A stretch of DNA of 23,638 nt, taken from JAAYAY01 sp964429355. Lineage in GTDB: Bacteria; Planctomycetota; Planctomycetia; Pirellulales; Thermoguttaceae. A program made the position numbers and the translations under genes. The notes below the pieces were generated by a model. The model was given only the letters and a program-made list of their open reading frames with translations, was not told the origin of the DNA and searched no databases. Location of the stretch: contig CAYSCH010000114.1 of assembly GCA_964429355.1 (NCBI GenBank), positions 1 through 23,638 of the forward strand. The letters are read 5' to 3'. How positions within the stretch are numbered: the first letter of the stretch is position 1; every line of letters starts with the position of its first letter. Below are positions 15,821 to 23,539 of this stretch, in pieces.

Positions 15821-16728
15821 CTCACCCCCCTGGCACGTGTCCGCCCGACAAGAAATCGCATGAGTACCTTTTCGTAGTCTTCGTCGATGCTCACCCGATG
15901 ATAGTCGATCGCCAATTCGAGAACGAGCTGGTGGATGGCATCCAGATAAACCTGGAGCGCCTTGTGGTAGCGATCGGCGATCTCCGTGGGCTCGGCAAAT
16001 ATCGAGGGTCCGCCTTCCATATCGAGGAACCGCATGGGACGGTAGAACTCGAAGCCCAGCTCGCGGGGATCGAGCAGATGGAAGGCGGCAACATCGTGTT
16101 TGCGAAACCGCAGATGCTCAAAGCAGCCGCGGAGGAGCTCCGGCTCGACGAACAGGTCGGAGACGATGACGATCAGCGCACGCTGCTCGATCGTCTCGGC
16201 CAGCTCGTGGAGAACGGGAACCAGTTGGGTCCGCCCGTCGGGCCTCGCCTTCTCGAGGACATCGAAGACGTGGAGGAGGTGGGCCGGGTTGCGGCGTGTG
16301 GGAATGTTCTGGACAACGCCGTCAGCGACGCAGCAGAGTCCAACTGCATCGCCCTGCTGGGCCGCCAGGTAGCTCAGGGTCCCGGCCAGCCGGCGGGCGT
16401 ATTGGACCTTGGTGACGCCGCCGGAGCCGAAGTCCATCGAACCGCTGGTATCCAGCACGAGGCAACAGCGGAGGTTGGTATCGGCCTCGAACTCCTTGAC
16501 GTAGAAACGGTCGGACCGCCCGTAGGCCCTCCAGTCCATCCGCCGCAGATCGTCGCCGGGAACGTACTTGCGGTATTCCGCGAATTCGACGCTTGATCCG
16601 CGATGGGGGCTGGGGTGCCGTCCTGAGACACTTCCCTGCATGGGCCAGCGAGCGCAGAGCGGCACGGCGGCCAGGCGGGAAACGGCCTGGGGATCGAGAA
16701 ACGAGCGTGGCTGTCGGTCGGGAAACAT
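15817..16728 (-). CDS. DUF58 domain-containing protein (VWA-like MoxR partner)
   Basis: A 303-residue soluble protein of the DUF58 family, which nearly always sits next to MoxR ATPases. The hallmark N-terminal block is present: SGRHPSPHRGSSVEFAEYRK (35-54), then YVPGDDLRRMDWRAYGRSDR (55-74) and FYVKEFE. A VWA-like MIDAS follows as D93-T-S95-G-S97 in LVLDTSGSMD, with a distal SDLFVEPE segment. The ATG at 16728 was chosen because the longer frame to 17046 runs back into the moxR gene, and family members start just before the FLDPQAVSRL segment. A TTG two codons earlier is possible. The gene lies 89 nt after the moxR stop and its own stop overlaps the BatA start. DUF58 proteins are thought to link MoxR to its client; the client here is unknown. 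Confidence 0.92.
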   Translation of the reverse strand: MFPDRQPRSFLDPQAVSRLAAVPLCARWPMQGSVSGRHPSPHRGSSVEFAEYRKYVPGDDLRRMDWRAYGRSDRFYVKEFEADTNLRCCLVLDTSGSMDFGSGGVTKVQYARRLAGTLSYLAAQQGDAVGLCCVADGVVQNIPTRRNPAHLLHVFDVLEKARPDGRTQLVPVLHELAETIEQRALIVIVSDLFVEPELLRGCFEHLRFRKHDVAAFHLLDPRELGFEFYRPMRFLDMEGGPSIFAEPTEIADRYHKALQVYLDAIHQLVLELAIDYHRVSIDEDYEKVLMRFLVGRTRARGVR

Positions 16729-16817
16729 CAGCAACTGGCCCGTGGTGCCGGATGGACTGGGATCGGCCGTCAGGGACGACCGAGGAATGGGCTGCTCTTT
16801 TCGGTCATACTCTGTTT

Positions 16818-17852
16818 TCAGTTGGTCAGGGTCTCGAGGTCGGTTTCTTCGACGAGGCGGTGAACGATGTCCTTGGTACCGATGCCTTCGGCCTGGGCGG
16901 CAAAGGTGGTGATGACGCGATGGGTGAGGACCGGAGCGGCCACCTCCTGGATATCCTCCAGGCGCACCATGTAGCTGCCCAGGAGGGCCGCACGGGCCTT
17001 GCCCCCGAGAATCAGGTTCTGAACGGCCCGGGGGCCGGCTCCCCACGCCACCAGCGGCTTGAGCCAGGCGGGTGCGGTGGGGTCCTTGGGGCGAGTCCGC
17101 CGCACGAGCCTGGCGGCGTAGGAGTAGATGTGCTCGGGAACGGGAACACGCCTGACGAGACTCTGGTGGCGAATGATGTCGGCCGCGTTCAACAGCGGGC
17201 TCAGGAGCGGGAACTCCTCCCCGGTCGTAGTCCGCGCAATCTCGATCTCCTCGTCTTCGGAAGGATAGTCCAGTTCGATCAGGAACATGAAGCGGTCGAG
17301 CTGAGCTTCGGGGAGCGGGTAGGTGCCTTCCTGCTCGATCGGATTCTGCGTGGCCAGGACCAGGAATGGGGGTTCCAGGCGGAAGGTCTTGCCCAGGGCG
17401 GTGACCTTGTATTCCTGCATCGCTTCGAGCATGGCGGCCTGCGTTTTTGGGGGGGCACGGTTGATCTCGTCGGCAAGCACCATGTTGGCAAACACGGGTC
17501 CGTAGACGAATTCGAAATCGCGGCGTCCGCCAGCAGCTTCCTGGAGGATATCCGTACCGGTGATGTCCATGGGCATCAGGTCGGGCGTGAACTGGATGCG
17601 GCTGAATTTCAGAGACATGGTTTCCGCCAGCTTGCTGACCAGGAGCGTCTTGGCCAATCCAGGCACACCCATCAGCAGGGCATGGCCGCGGGCGAAGAGG
17701 CAGATGGAAAGCCGTTCGACCACCTCACGATGGCCGACAATCACCCTGCCAAGTTCCTGCCGCAGGCGTTCATAGACGTTGCGGAGTTGATCGATGGCTT
17801 CAACGTCATGGTCGCTCAGATGCTTCTCAGTTAGCGCTGTGGAGACTGCCAT
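16818..17852 (-). CDS. MoxR family AAA+ ATPase
   Basis: A 344-residue AAA+ ATPase of the MoxR group. It has the family-type Walker A GVPGLAKT (62-69), Walker B VLADE (125-129) followed by INRAPPKTQAAMLEAMQE, sensor 1 ATQN (167-170) in LATQNPIEQEGTYPLPEAQL, and the LDRF motif at 185-188. The C-terminal helical lid contains GAGPRAVQNLILGGKARA. MoxR proteins use ATP hydrolysis in a chaperone-like way to mature or insert metal cofactors in protein complexes, usually with DUF58/VWA partners, which follow directly here. The ATG at 17852 has an AGGAA site about 9 nt upstream. It is the first gene of the nine-gene minus-strand block, 152 nt after the previous gene, so the promoter should lie in that gap, though none is convincing. 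Very secure family call. Confidence 0.96.
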   Translation of the reverse strand: MAVSTALTEKHLSDHDVEAIDQLRNVYERLRQELGRVIVGHREVVERLSICLFARGHALLMGVPGLAKTLLVSKLAETMSLKFSRIQFTPDLMPMDITGTDILQEAAGGRRDFEFVYGPVFANMVLADEINRAPPKTQAAMLEAMQEYKVTALGKTFRLEPPFLVLATQNPIEQEGTYPLPEAQLDRFMFLIELDYPSEDEEIEIARTTTGEEFPLLSPLLNAADIIRHQSLVRRVPVPEHIYSYAARLVRRTRPKDPTAPAWLKPLVAWGAGPRAVQNLILGGKARAALLGSYMVRLEDIQEVAAPVLTHRVITTFAAQAEGIGTKDIVHRLVEETDLETLTN

Positions 17853-18004
17853 GTGGTTGGTTCCTGAGGTCAGGGTTTATGCCGCCGGCGAAGTTCGGGA
17901 GGATACGTCTTGGGGTTTGCTGATGCACGTGGTTTCTACTGGGGTTGACGATCCATGACCGAATGATTCTGGATATACGTAGTTCGTGCACGACTGGATC
18001 GTGT
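17853..18004. other. Intergenic region upstream of the moxR block
   Basis: These 152 bp hold a 10-bp perfect palindrome TCGTGCACGA (17984-17993) and a spaced 7-bp inverted repeat CGATCCA (17949-17955) / TGGATCG (17995-18001). No good -35/-10 pair is visible on the minus strand; a TATATC at about 17971-17976 is the best -10-like string. No T-run terminator for the preceding gene is seen, so read-through into moxR cannot be excluded. Confidence 0.5.
17949..18001. promoter_or_regulatory. Nested inverted repeats, candidate operator
   Basis: CGATCCA at 17949-17955 is repeated inverted as TGGATCG at 17995-18001, and the perfect palindrome TCGTGCACGA lies just inside the right arm at 17984-17993. 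The position between the DUF1559-type gene and moxR would suit a regulator site, but no neighbouring regulator gene is present. Inference only. Confidence 0.3.
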
Positions 18005-20416
18005 TTACGGAAGATTGACCAGTTCCCCTCCCGACTTGGTGAAGAGGGCTCGGAGAGTCTTGGGATCGATGGTCTGGGACATGACACGCACGCTGCCGTC
18101 GGTGAGTCCGGCGAGGAATATGTTTTGCCGCAGTCCGACGAGTCCCTGGACGGGGTTTTGCTTGTTGGGGGAGAAATCGCCGGGCCTGGTCCATATGATG
18201 GCCAGTTCATCAGGTGCCTCGACGGTCATGATCGTATTGGAGGTGCCGTCCGTGATATGGGCCATACCCGTCCCGAGCAGACGATCGGCCCCTTCCCCGC
18301 CACGAGGGCGGACGAAGACGCCGTCGGCACCGCCGACGCCGAGGTAGTTCGTCGTGCCGGGCGGACTCCTGGAGCCTGGGGCGCGGTAGGTTGCCGGCAT
18401 CTTTTCAATAAGGGTTTTGTTGTGGGGGCTGTCCCAGGGTTCGTTCAAATGGAACTGGTCGTAGAGTTCCGCCTGCTCGATGAACGGCAGGATATGAACC
18501 CGCCAGCTCAGCAGAGGTTTTCCGTCGGCGTCGGCGCTGTAGCCGGCGGGAAAGGCCTTGTAGGTATCGTGAAAATTGTGCATAGCCAGGGCGATCTGCT
18601 TGAGATTGTTCATGGACTGCGACCTCCTGGCAGCCTCTCTGGAGGACGAAAGGGCAGGCAGGAGGATCGCCGCAGCCACGGGAGCGCAGGCCCCCGGAGT
18701 TGGGCCGGGCAGAGTCTGCCGGAGAGCCAGCACGAGGCCGTCGGGGGTGCGGCTGACGGAAACCACGGTCGGCTGCAGGTGCCGCGTGATCACTTCGGAT
18801 GGCGGCAGACTGGACACGTCGGCCGGCATCCGCATGCCGATCATCTGCTGCAGGGCCGGCACCAATGGAAGGAGAGCCGAGACGACCTGCCGCGTATCGG
18901 CGTGGAGCATGGCGAGTGTGGCCGCGTCGTTGCTGATCAGCGGCACCACCTCGGAACGTTCGGCGAAGCCAGGGTCGCCGGCGTCAGCAAGGAGCGGCCC
19001 CATAGCCTGGGGGACGGGGGTAATGAACAACTGGTCGTCAGTCAGACACCAGCTCGGGGCCAGAGGCACTCCCATCTGGGCGAACGAAAGCGTGTGGACG
19101 TTGTGTCCATCGACCGAGTCGGTTGTGAGCGACGGCGTTGCGGGGGCGGCCTGCGGGAGGGCCTCTCGGAGTTTTGCCAGCAAGACCTGGTCGACACGGG
19201 CGAGCCTTTCACGATCACGAACCTCAACGGCAAAACTCCAGCCCGCAACGGACCCGTTCGGCCCGGGCTGAGCGAAGAACTTCCAGGTATTGCCGAGCGA
19301 TTTCAAGAGGTCCTCACGCGGATCGATTTCAAGGTGGGCGTTTACCTGCTCGAGTTCTCGACGAATATCGTCAGATGCCATCGGCTCCACCTGTTGGACC
19401 ACTTCGAGCCACAGATCGAAAAGCCAGGTTGGGTCGAATTTCAGGGCAATTGTCAGCGGTGCATCGCGGGGAACGGCCTTCAAATCTGGGGCGCGGAGCG
19501 GCGTTGAGTCGATCCATGCCAAGAGACCGGTGCCCCGCCCCTGGACGGCCAGTAGCGACCGGCTGAGGCAGCTTTCAGCGTCGAGGCCGGCGACGGATGC
19601 GAAATATTGGATTTTGTCAAGACCCAACGCGGCAACGAGCGTGGCCACCTTGGGTTCATCGGCCTGCTCAACGGCCAGGTCCAGCAGGCTCTTGACGTTG
19701 ACATAGACCAGGGACGAAAAGCGGGGGACCGCCAGTTTGGCGCGGACCGCCGTGAGCCACTCGGGAGCCTCGCCCCGGATTCGCTGGAGCAGGCCTTCCA
19801 TGGATTCATGCCCAAAACCAACCAGCAGGTAGCCTTCGTCGATCCCCCAGGTGATCGGCGGAGACTCTTTGTCCCCTTGAAAGCGGGTGAAAGAGCGCGA
19901 GTCGATCTGGATCACCGCGATACTTTCCTTGGTTGCCTTTGACTGAGCTTTCTTGAGGAGCGCCTCGACCGCGTCTGCCTTCTCATCAAGGCGGAACAGT
20001 GCACCTCCTTGGATATCCTGCAGCGCGCCGTGGTCGAAGCTGATCTGGTTGACAAACACGGCCCCCGGCTTATCGGCGATGAGCTGCAAGAATCCGGCGG
20101 CATCGGCCAAGGCCGCTTGAGCATCGGGATGCCGAGCGGCCAGGACCCGAAAGAAATCGAACGTGCGGCCGCGAGCCTGAATGAGGAATTTCTGAATCTC
20201 AGGTTCGGCGAGAAGCTGTTCGGTGTGGTTCTTGCTGGCCGGGCCGGGTACGGTCGTGCCGCTCCAGGTTGCGTAAAGGAGGCAGTCTGCCGGAGCGGCC
20301 TTCGCCATCAGGGGGTCTTCCGGCGTCGGAGGAACGCCTTGAGGCATACCGAAGGGCCCGCCGAACAAGAGCAGGAGAATCAGTTCGAGGGGATTCGGAC
20401 TGACAACGGCGTTCAT
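18005..20416 (-). CDS. DUF3352-like/DUF1559 composite exported protein
   Basis: An 803-residue planctomycete-type protein. The N-terminus (LELILLLLFGG at 10-20) is a short hydrophobic signal. Residues of about 37-560 resemble DUF3352-type surface proteins (APADCLLYATWSGTT, then repeated beta/alpha units). From about 575 the DUF1559 signature follows: AAAILLPALSSSREAARRSQ, NNLKQIALAMHNFHDTYKAF, LLSWRVHILPFIEQAELYDQ, and ITDGTSNTIMTVEA with a terminal LTDGSVRVMSQTIDPKTLRA. In most DUF1559 proteins this domain follows an N-terminal prepilin-like methylation site; here it is at the C-terminus and that site is missing. The ATG at 20416 was chosen for its GGAGG site six nt upstream; the frame to 20626 lacks support. 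It has its own promoter and leader. DUF1559 function is unknown but the domain is abundant in Planctomycetota and probably extracytoplasmic. Confidence 0.86.
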   Translation of the reverse strand: MNAVVSPNPLELILLLLFGGPFGMPQGVPPTPEDPLMAKAAPADCLLYATWSGTTVPGPASKNHTEQLLAEPEIQKFLIQARGRTFDFFRVLAARHPDAQAALADAAGFLQLIADKPGAVFVNQISFDHGALQDIQGGALFRLDEKADAVEALLKKAQSKATKESIAVIQIDSRSFTRFQGDKESPPITWGIDEGYLLVGFGHESMEGLLQRIRGEAPEWLTAVRAKLAVPRFSSLVYVNVKSLLDLAVEQADEPKVATLVAALGLDKIQYFASVAGLDAESCLSRSLLAVQGRGTGLLAWIDSTPLRAPDLKAVPRDAPLTIALKFDPTWLFDLWLEVVQQVEPMASDDIRRELEQVNAHLEIDPREDLLKSLGNTWKFFAQPGPNGSVAGWSFAVEVRDRERLARVDQVLLAKLREALPQAAPATPSLTTDSVDGHNVHTLSFAQMGVPLAPSWCLTDDQLFITPVPQAMGPLLADAGDPGFAERSEVVPLISNDAATLAMLHADTRQVVSALLPLVPALQQMIGMRMPADVSSLPPSEVITRHLQPTVVSVSRTPDGLVLALRQTLPGPTPGACAPVAAAILLPALSSSREAARRSQSMNNLKQIALAMHNFHDTYKAFPAGYSADADGKPLLSWRVHILPFIEQAELYDQFHLNEPWDSPHNKTLIEKMPATYRAPGSRSPPGTTNYLGVGGADGVFVRPRGGEGADRLLGTGMAHITDGTSNTIMTVEAPDELAIIWTRPGDFSPNKQNPVQGLVGLRQNIFLAGLTDGSVRVMSQTIDPKTLRALFTKSGGELVNLP

Positions 20417-20550
20417 CCTGGACCTCCGCCTAGTAGGGGCCTGCTGCGTTTCTGCCACAGATCCAACGGATGGAAATGCCCGAGGGCGTCTGTCTGTCTC
20501 AGAGAACCCACCGTCCACCCGAGCATTGCAAAAATGAGAAACCGTACCGC

Positions 20551-20567
20551 CCTCCCGGCAAGGGAGG
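20551..20567 (-). promoter_or_regulatory. Leader hairpin upstream of the DUF1559-type gene
   Basis: CCTCCC (minus strand, 20567-20562) and GGGAGG (20556-20551) can form a 6-bp stem with a TTGCC loop in the transcribed leader. The left arm with its preceding A (ACCTCC) is also complementary to GGAGGT of the ribosome binding site, so an alternative pairing could hide that site. Regulatory use is inferred, not shown. Confidence 0.35.
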
Positions 20568-20646
20568 TTCAGCCGACGAGGGAGCCGATGCGGCCGCCAG
20601 CCACCCCACCATGCGGCTCGTCTCACCTGGATCGGCCTGTCCCCAG

Positions 20647-20675
20647 ATTGTGGGACGGCCGATATGGCTTGTCAA
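20647..20675 (-). promoter_or_regulatory. Sigma-70-like promoter for the DUF1559-type gene
   Basis: On the minus strand a perfect TTGACA -35 box (20675-20670) is followed after exactly 17 nt by CACAAT (20652-20647), which matches TATAAT at four of six positions. Transcription would start near 20640, giving a leader of about 220 nt before the ATG at 20416. Confidence 0.6.
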
Positions 20676-20734
20676 TCCTGTCTGCCAGGGGGGCGCGAAA
20701 GTCGGAACACAAGTGGAGACAGGCACGAACAAGG

Positions 20735-20773
20735 AAAAAAGGCGGCCCGCGATGGCGACCGGACCGGGTCGCC
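20735..20773 (-). terminator. Intrinsic terminator after the DUF202 gene
   Basis: On the minus strand GGCGACCCG (20773-20765) can pair with CGGGCCGCC (20749-20741), nine positions with one mismatch, followed at once by six T (20740-20735). A competing 7-bp hairpin GGCGACC/GGTCGCC lies inside. It starts about 30 nt past the DUF202 stop and should end the pseudopilin operon transcript. Confidence 0.7.
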
Positions 20774-20804
20774 TCTGCCTGCGAGTCCGACAAGGTAAAA
20801 GGCA

Positions 20805-21041
20805 TCAGGAAAGCCTGTTGATGCGGCGGCCGGCGCCAAAGAAGCGGACCACGCCGGTCAGCAGGACAAGGCAACCGACGACAATCAGGGTCCAGCCGAG
20901 GGGAACAGAAAAGCGAGAAGGAATGAACTGGATCAATCCCGCTCCGGTGGCCAGAAAGGCCAGAGAGGTGCGAACATAGGCCAGAACCGTCCGTTCATTG
21001 GCCAGGTGCGTACGAATGGCAGCCAACTGGTCGACCTTCAT
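20805..21041 (-). CDS. DUF202 family small membrane protein
   Basis: A 78-residue protein with the DUF202 (YidH-like) signature RTHLANERTVLAYVRTSLAF at 10-29 and two membrane segments (about 19-39 and 46-68), ending in a basic tail. DUF202 proteins are inner-membrane proteins of unknown role. The ATG at 21041 was chosen because an AAAGGA site precedes it by 7 nt and family members have little before the LANERT motif. An in-frame ATG at 21125, 9 nt after the upstream stop, would add 28 polar residues and cannot be excluded. It is the last gene of the pseudopilin operon and is followed by an intrinsic terminator. A functional link with the pseudopilins is not evident beyond co-transcription. 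Confidence 0.85.
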   Translation of the reverse strand: MKVDQLAAIRTHLANERTVLAYVRTSLAFLATGAGLIQFIPSRFSVPLGWTLIVVGCLVLLTGVVRFFGAGRRINRLS

Positions 21042-21134
21042 GGACCGGTCCTTTGCCGCTTGCCGGTCATCCCGGCCGCCGCAGACAGGCGGATCCGTTG
21101 GACACGTGGGACGTTCCTGTTCCATGAGATTGCG

Positions 21135-22682
21135 TCAGTTGGAGTTGTCCGAGGGATGGGCGACGTCAATGAGTTCCCAGCGGAGCCCAGGAGTCTGGGT
21201 GGCGTCCATCTGGCTGAAATCGTCGGCATGAGGGACATAGAGCGACTGGTCGCTGCGGTACCAGTGATAGGAGGCATCGTCGCCCGGCTTGATCACGACG
21301 GTGGGGGCGTAGGGAAAGCCGCGCGACTGCATCCACATGGGAAAATAGGTCCATCCGGTCGTGAGGCTGGCATAGTACAGGTCGTACAGGGTCGACCAGC
21401 CGAGGTTGTCCCAGTCGCTGTCGGCATGAATGTCGAGATCCTGAGCGATGAGACGCCCCTTGAGAGTGAAAGTACCTCGCGACGCGGCTGCATCCACATT
21501 GACGGCGCCGAAGGCTGCCAGGAGGCCGCCCACGGTGCAGGCGGCCGACGGGCGGACCGTAAAGTCACGGCAGACGGCGACCGGCAAGCGGATGGGAAGC
21601 GAACTGCCGTGCAGGGGGAGCTGGTTGAGCGATTCGAAAACCACATTGGTGCCGGTGACACGGATTTCTTCCTGGCAGAACAAGGTGCCACGGACCGTGA
21701 CGTTACAGCCTAGCACGATACTGCAGGCGGCGTAGTAGAAACCGAGCGGATTCTCCGTCGCCGAACTGCCGAGGGTCCGGTTCGAAATCGTTCCGCAGAG
21801 AGTCGGGATCGAATACTCGGGGCCGCCGGGAAACAGGCGGTAGCTTGTCAGGCAGGTGGGCTTCACCCAGTCGGAATTTGCCGTGTCGACATCCAGATCG
21901 GAAGTGGATACCGCCATGTAACCGGTGAGAAGCTGGCGAATATACCACTCCTGGGATTCATTGTCGTAGTCCACTCGTCCTGTCACCGTGCGGTAGTCGC
22001 CGTAGCCCGCTTCTCGCATCACATTCAGGTGATGGAAGTAGTAGAGCCAGGCGTCGGAATCGTCGGGGTACTCGTCGCCCAGGAGCAGCTTGCCCTGCAG
22101 GCGGATGGGACCCTGGATCCGGCAAGGAGGATTGAGAGAGGTGTTGTACACATGGGTCTGGTAGAAGGTATAGTCCTGCATTGCCGACCAGTCGGACGGC
22201 TCGGCCGAAAGGGCCCGCGGAACAAGGCGAGCCACGGCACGAATCGTGTGCCGACTGACGCGGCGCGAGTCGGCCGGATCGGAGGCGGTGCCGGTGACCA
22301 TGAGGGTCACCCGGTAAGGGGATTCTCCGTAGTCGGGGTCCGATGCCGTAAGCGTGTCGTCGCCAGCAATGAAGGTCACCTGGAAACTGACATTGGCCCC
22401 GAGAATGCGGGTGAAGGTCGTATCGGTGCCGGACCAGCCGGGCGAGTGCATCTGGCGAAGGCCGGCGCTGAGGCCGGTCAAGGCCGCCTGGCGAGCCGTG
22501 ACCCCGAGGGACACGTTCTGGCGGACATTGAGCGTGATTGCCTGACTGCGCATGGCCGCATAGGACGTGGCGAGAGCCACGGCGATCAGAAGCAGGACCA
22601 CGACGGCCACAACGGCGCGGCGCGACCTGCCTGGCGGACCCTTCCGCCGCCGGTTACTGCTCGTTTCGGGGAAGCTCATCAT
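21135..22682 (-). CDS. PilX-like pilus-assembly protein with beta-solenoid-like C-terminal part
   Basis: A 515-residue protein. A basic N-terminus RRRKGPPGRSRR precedes a single hydrophobic helix (about 22-42, AVVAVVVLLLIAVALATSYA) and then SQAITLNVRQNVSLGVTARQ. This layout is typical of PilX/GspK-like minor components, although a canonical G|FTLxE prepilin peptidase site is absent. The remainder is beta-rich and aromatic. Residues 318-420 (CSIVLGCNVTVRGTLFCQEE, RGTFTLKGRLIAQDLDIHAD) alternate hydrophobic residues with glycine turns, like bactofilin or beta-helix repeats. The ATG at 22682 overlaps the upstream TGA as ATGA; a long upstream extension of the frame is antisense noise. It is co-transcribed with two other prepilin-like genes. 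Role: probably a structural or priming part of a type IV pilus/type II secretion-like machine; moderately sure. Confidence 0.78.
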   Translation of the reverse strand: MMSFPETSSNRRRKGPPGRSRRAVVAVVVLLLIAVALATSYAAMRSQAITLNVRQNVSLGVTARQAALTGLSAGLRQMHSPGWSGTDTTFTRILGANVSFQVTFIAGDDTLTASDPDYGESPYRVTLMVTGTASDPADSRRVSRHTIRAVARLVPRALSAEPSDWSAMQDYTFYQTHVYNTSLNPPCRIQGPIRLQGKLLLGDEYPDDSDAWLYYFHHLNVMREAGYGDYRTVTGRVDYDNESQEWYIRQLLTGYMAVSTSDLDVDTANSDWVKPTCLTSYRLFPGGPEYSIPTLCGTISNRTLGSSATENPLGFYYAACSIVLGCNVTVRGTLFCQEEIRVTGTNVVFESLNQLPLHGSSLPIRLPVAVCRDFTVRPSAACTVGGLLAAFGAVNVDAAASRGTFTLKGRLIAQDLDIHADSDWDNLGWSTLYDLYYASLTTGWTYFPMWMQSRGFPYAPTVVIKPGDDASYHWYRSDQSLYVPHADDFSQMDATQTPGLRWELIDVAHPSDNSN

Positions 22683-23539
22683 GGATGGACCTCGAAGAAG
22701 CGGGATGCCGAGCCGAGAAAGGGGATGGCTGTGTTGCTGGAGGAAGGGGGGCCCACGCTCGTCGACCCGGGAAGGAGCTGCAGTTCCATCCGGAGCCAGG
22801 CCTGTCGCATTCCCCCCTGGTCGGAATAGATGCCCTGGGGCCAAGCCAAGTCCGCCCAATTGGCGGAGCCTGCTGCATGGTTTTCCATCTCCTGCTGGCT
22901 GGGGCGGTAACGGACGATGAATCGGGCCAGTCCCCGGCGTGACGTCGCAAGGCTGTTGACCTGGGCGGTACAGAGCATGTCGGTCAGCACCGTTCTGACA
23001 CCGCTCGAGGAGGTCTTGGCGAGGGCTGCCTCGGTCAGCCAGGTGGCCGTGTCGGTTGGGGACGGCACGGTGCGAGTGTCGTCGGGCAACGTGATTTCCA
23101 GGAGCTCGTTGGGCGAATTGGGATTGGGGCAATAGACCCGCAACTCATTGACGCGGGGCAGCCCGTCAGGATCGACGGGGTCGCCCTCGGGATGCCAGAC
23201 GACGAGGATGTCGGGAAATTTCCAACCGCCGACGGTCTCGGTGAGCACAATCATTCCGGGGAACTGCTTGCTTGTGGTTGCTCCGCGAACGGTGGAGGCA
23301 ATTCTCTCCATGGCAACGCGGGCGTGCTGTGTGGCCGTGCCGTAGGTCTCCCCGTAGATCGCTCCCTGGTTGACCGCCTTGGCCATTGCGCCGAGCGATC
23401 CCATGACGATCACCATGATCGATATCGAAATCATGAGTTCGAGGAGCGTGAAGCCGGAGCGAAGCAGCGGCTGCCGCTGGGTGACCGCCAAGGCGCGGGG
23501 GCGAAGCGGAGGCGACGGGCGATTACAGGGGAGGAACAT
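22679..23539 (-). CDS. PulJ/PilW-like prepilin-type protein
   Basis: A 286-residue protein with a canonical class III prepilin signal: RSG|FTLLELMISISIMVIVMG, with cleavage after G29, F30 becoming the methylated first residue and E34 at the conserved +5 position. The hydrophobic helix continues to about residue 50, then QHARVAMERIASTVRGA, as in PulJ/GspJ and PilW minor pseudopilins. The variable C-terminal part has no other motif. The ATG at 23539 has an AGGTGG site about 7 nt upstream and overlaps the preceding gene by 17 nt; a GTG at 23572 is an alternative. The 3' end overlaps the PilX-like start. It should be processed by a PilD-type peptidase and join a pseudopilus tip. Confidence 0.88.
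   Translation of the reverse strand: MFLPCNRPSPPLRPRALAVTQRQPLLRSGFTLLELMISISIMVIVMGSLGAMAKAVNQGAIYGETYGTATQHARVAMERIASTVRGATTSKQFPGMIVLTETVGGWKFPDILVVWHPEGDPVDPDGLPRVNELRVYCPNPNSPNELLEITLPDDTRTVPSPTDTATWLTEAALAKTSSSGVRTVLTDMLCTAQVNSLATSRRGLARFIVRYRPSQQEMENHAAGSANWADLAWPQGIYSDQGGMRQAWLRMELQLLPGSTSVGPPSSSNTAIPFLGSASRFFEVHP

Larger units (their letters stand above)
20417..20804. other. Intergenic region between DUF202 and DUF1559 genes
   Basis: These 388 bp contain, in minus-strand order, an intrinsic terminator for the DUF202/pseudopilin operon (20773-20735), a sigma-70-like promoter (20675-20647), and a leader of roughly 220 nt with a 6-bp hairpin at 20567-20551 and a GGAGG ribosome binding site at 20427-20423. 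No coding region is supported. Confidence 0.75.

Noticed and set aside
14078..15877. 599-codon open frame on the plus strand
   Set aside because: Antisense to the BatA/VWA gene whose N-terminal signature and MIDAS are clear; no motif of its own.
17945..17973. TTGACG on the plus strand as a promoter
   Set aside because: At 17-nt spacing the -10 position reads TCTGGA, which is poor, and there is no plus-strand gene downstream.
22683..23132. N-terminal 150-codon extension of the PilX-like frame
   Set aside because: It overlaps the PulJ/PilW-like gene completely and has Arg/Pro/Gly/His-rich noise composition. The ATGA overlap at 22682 gives a normal start.
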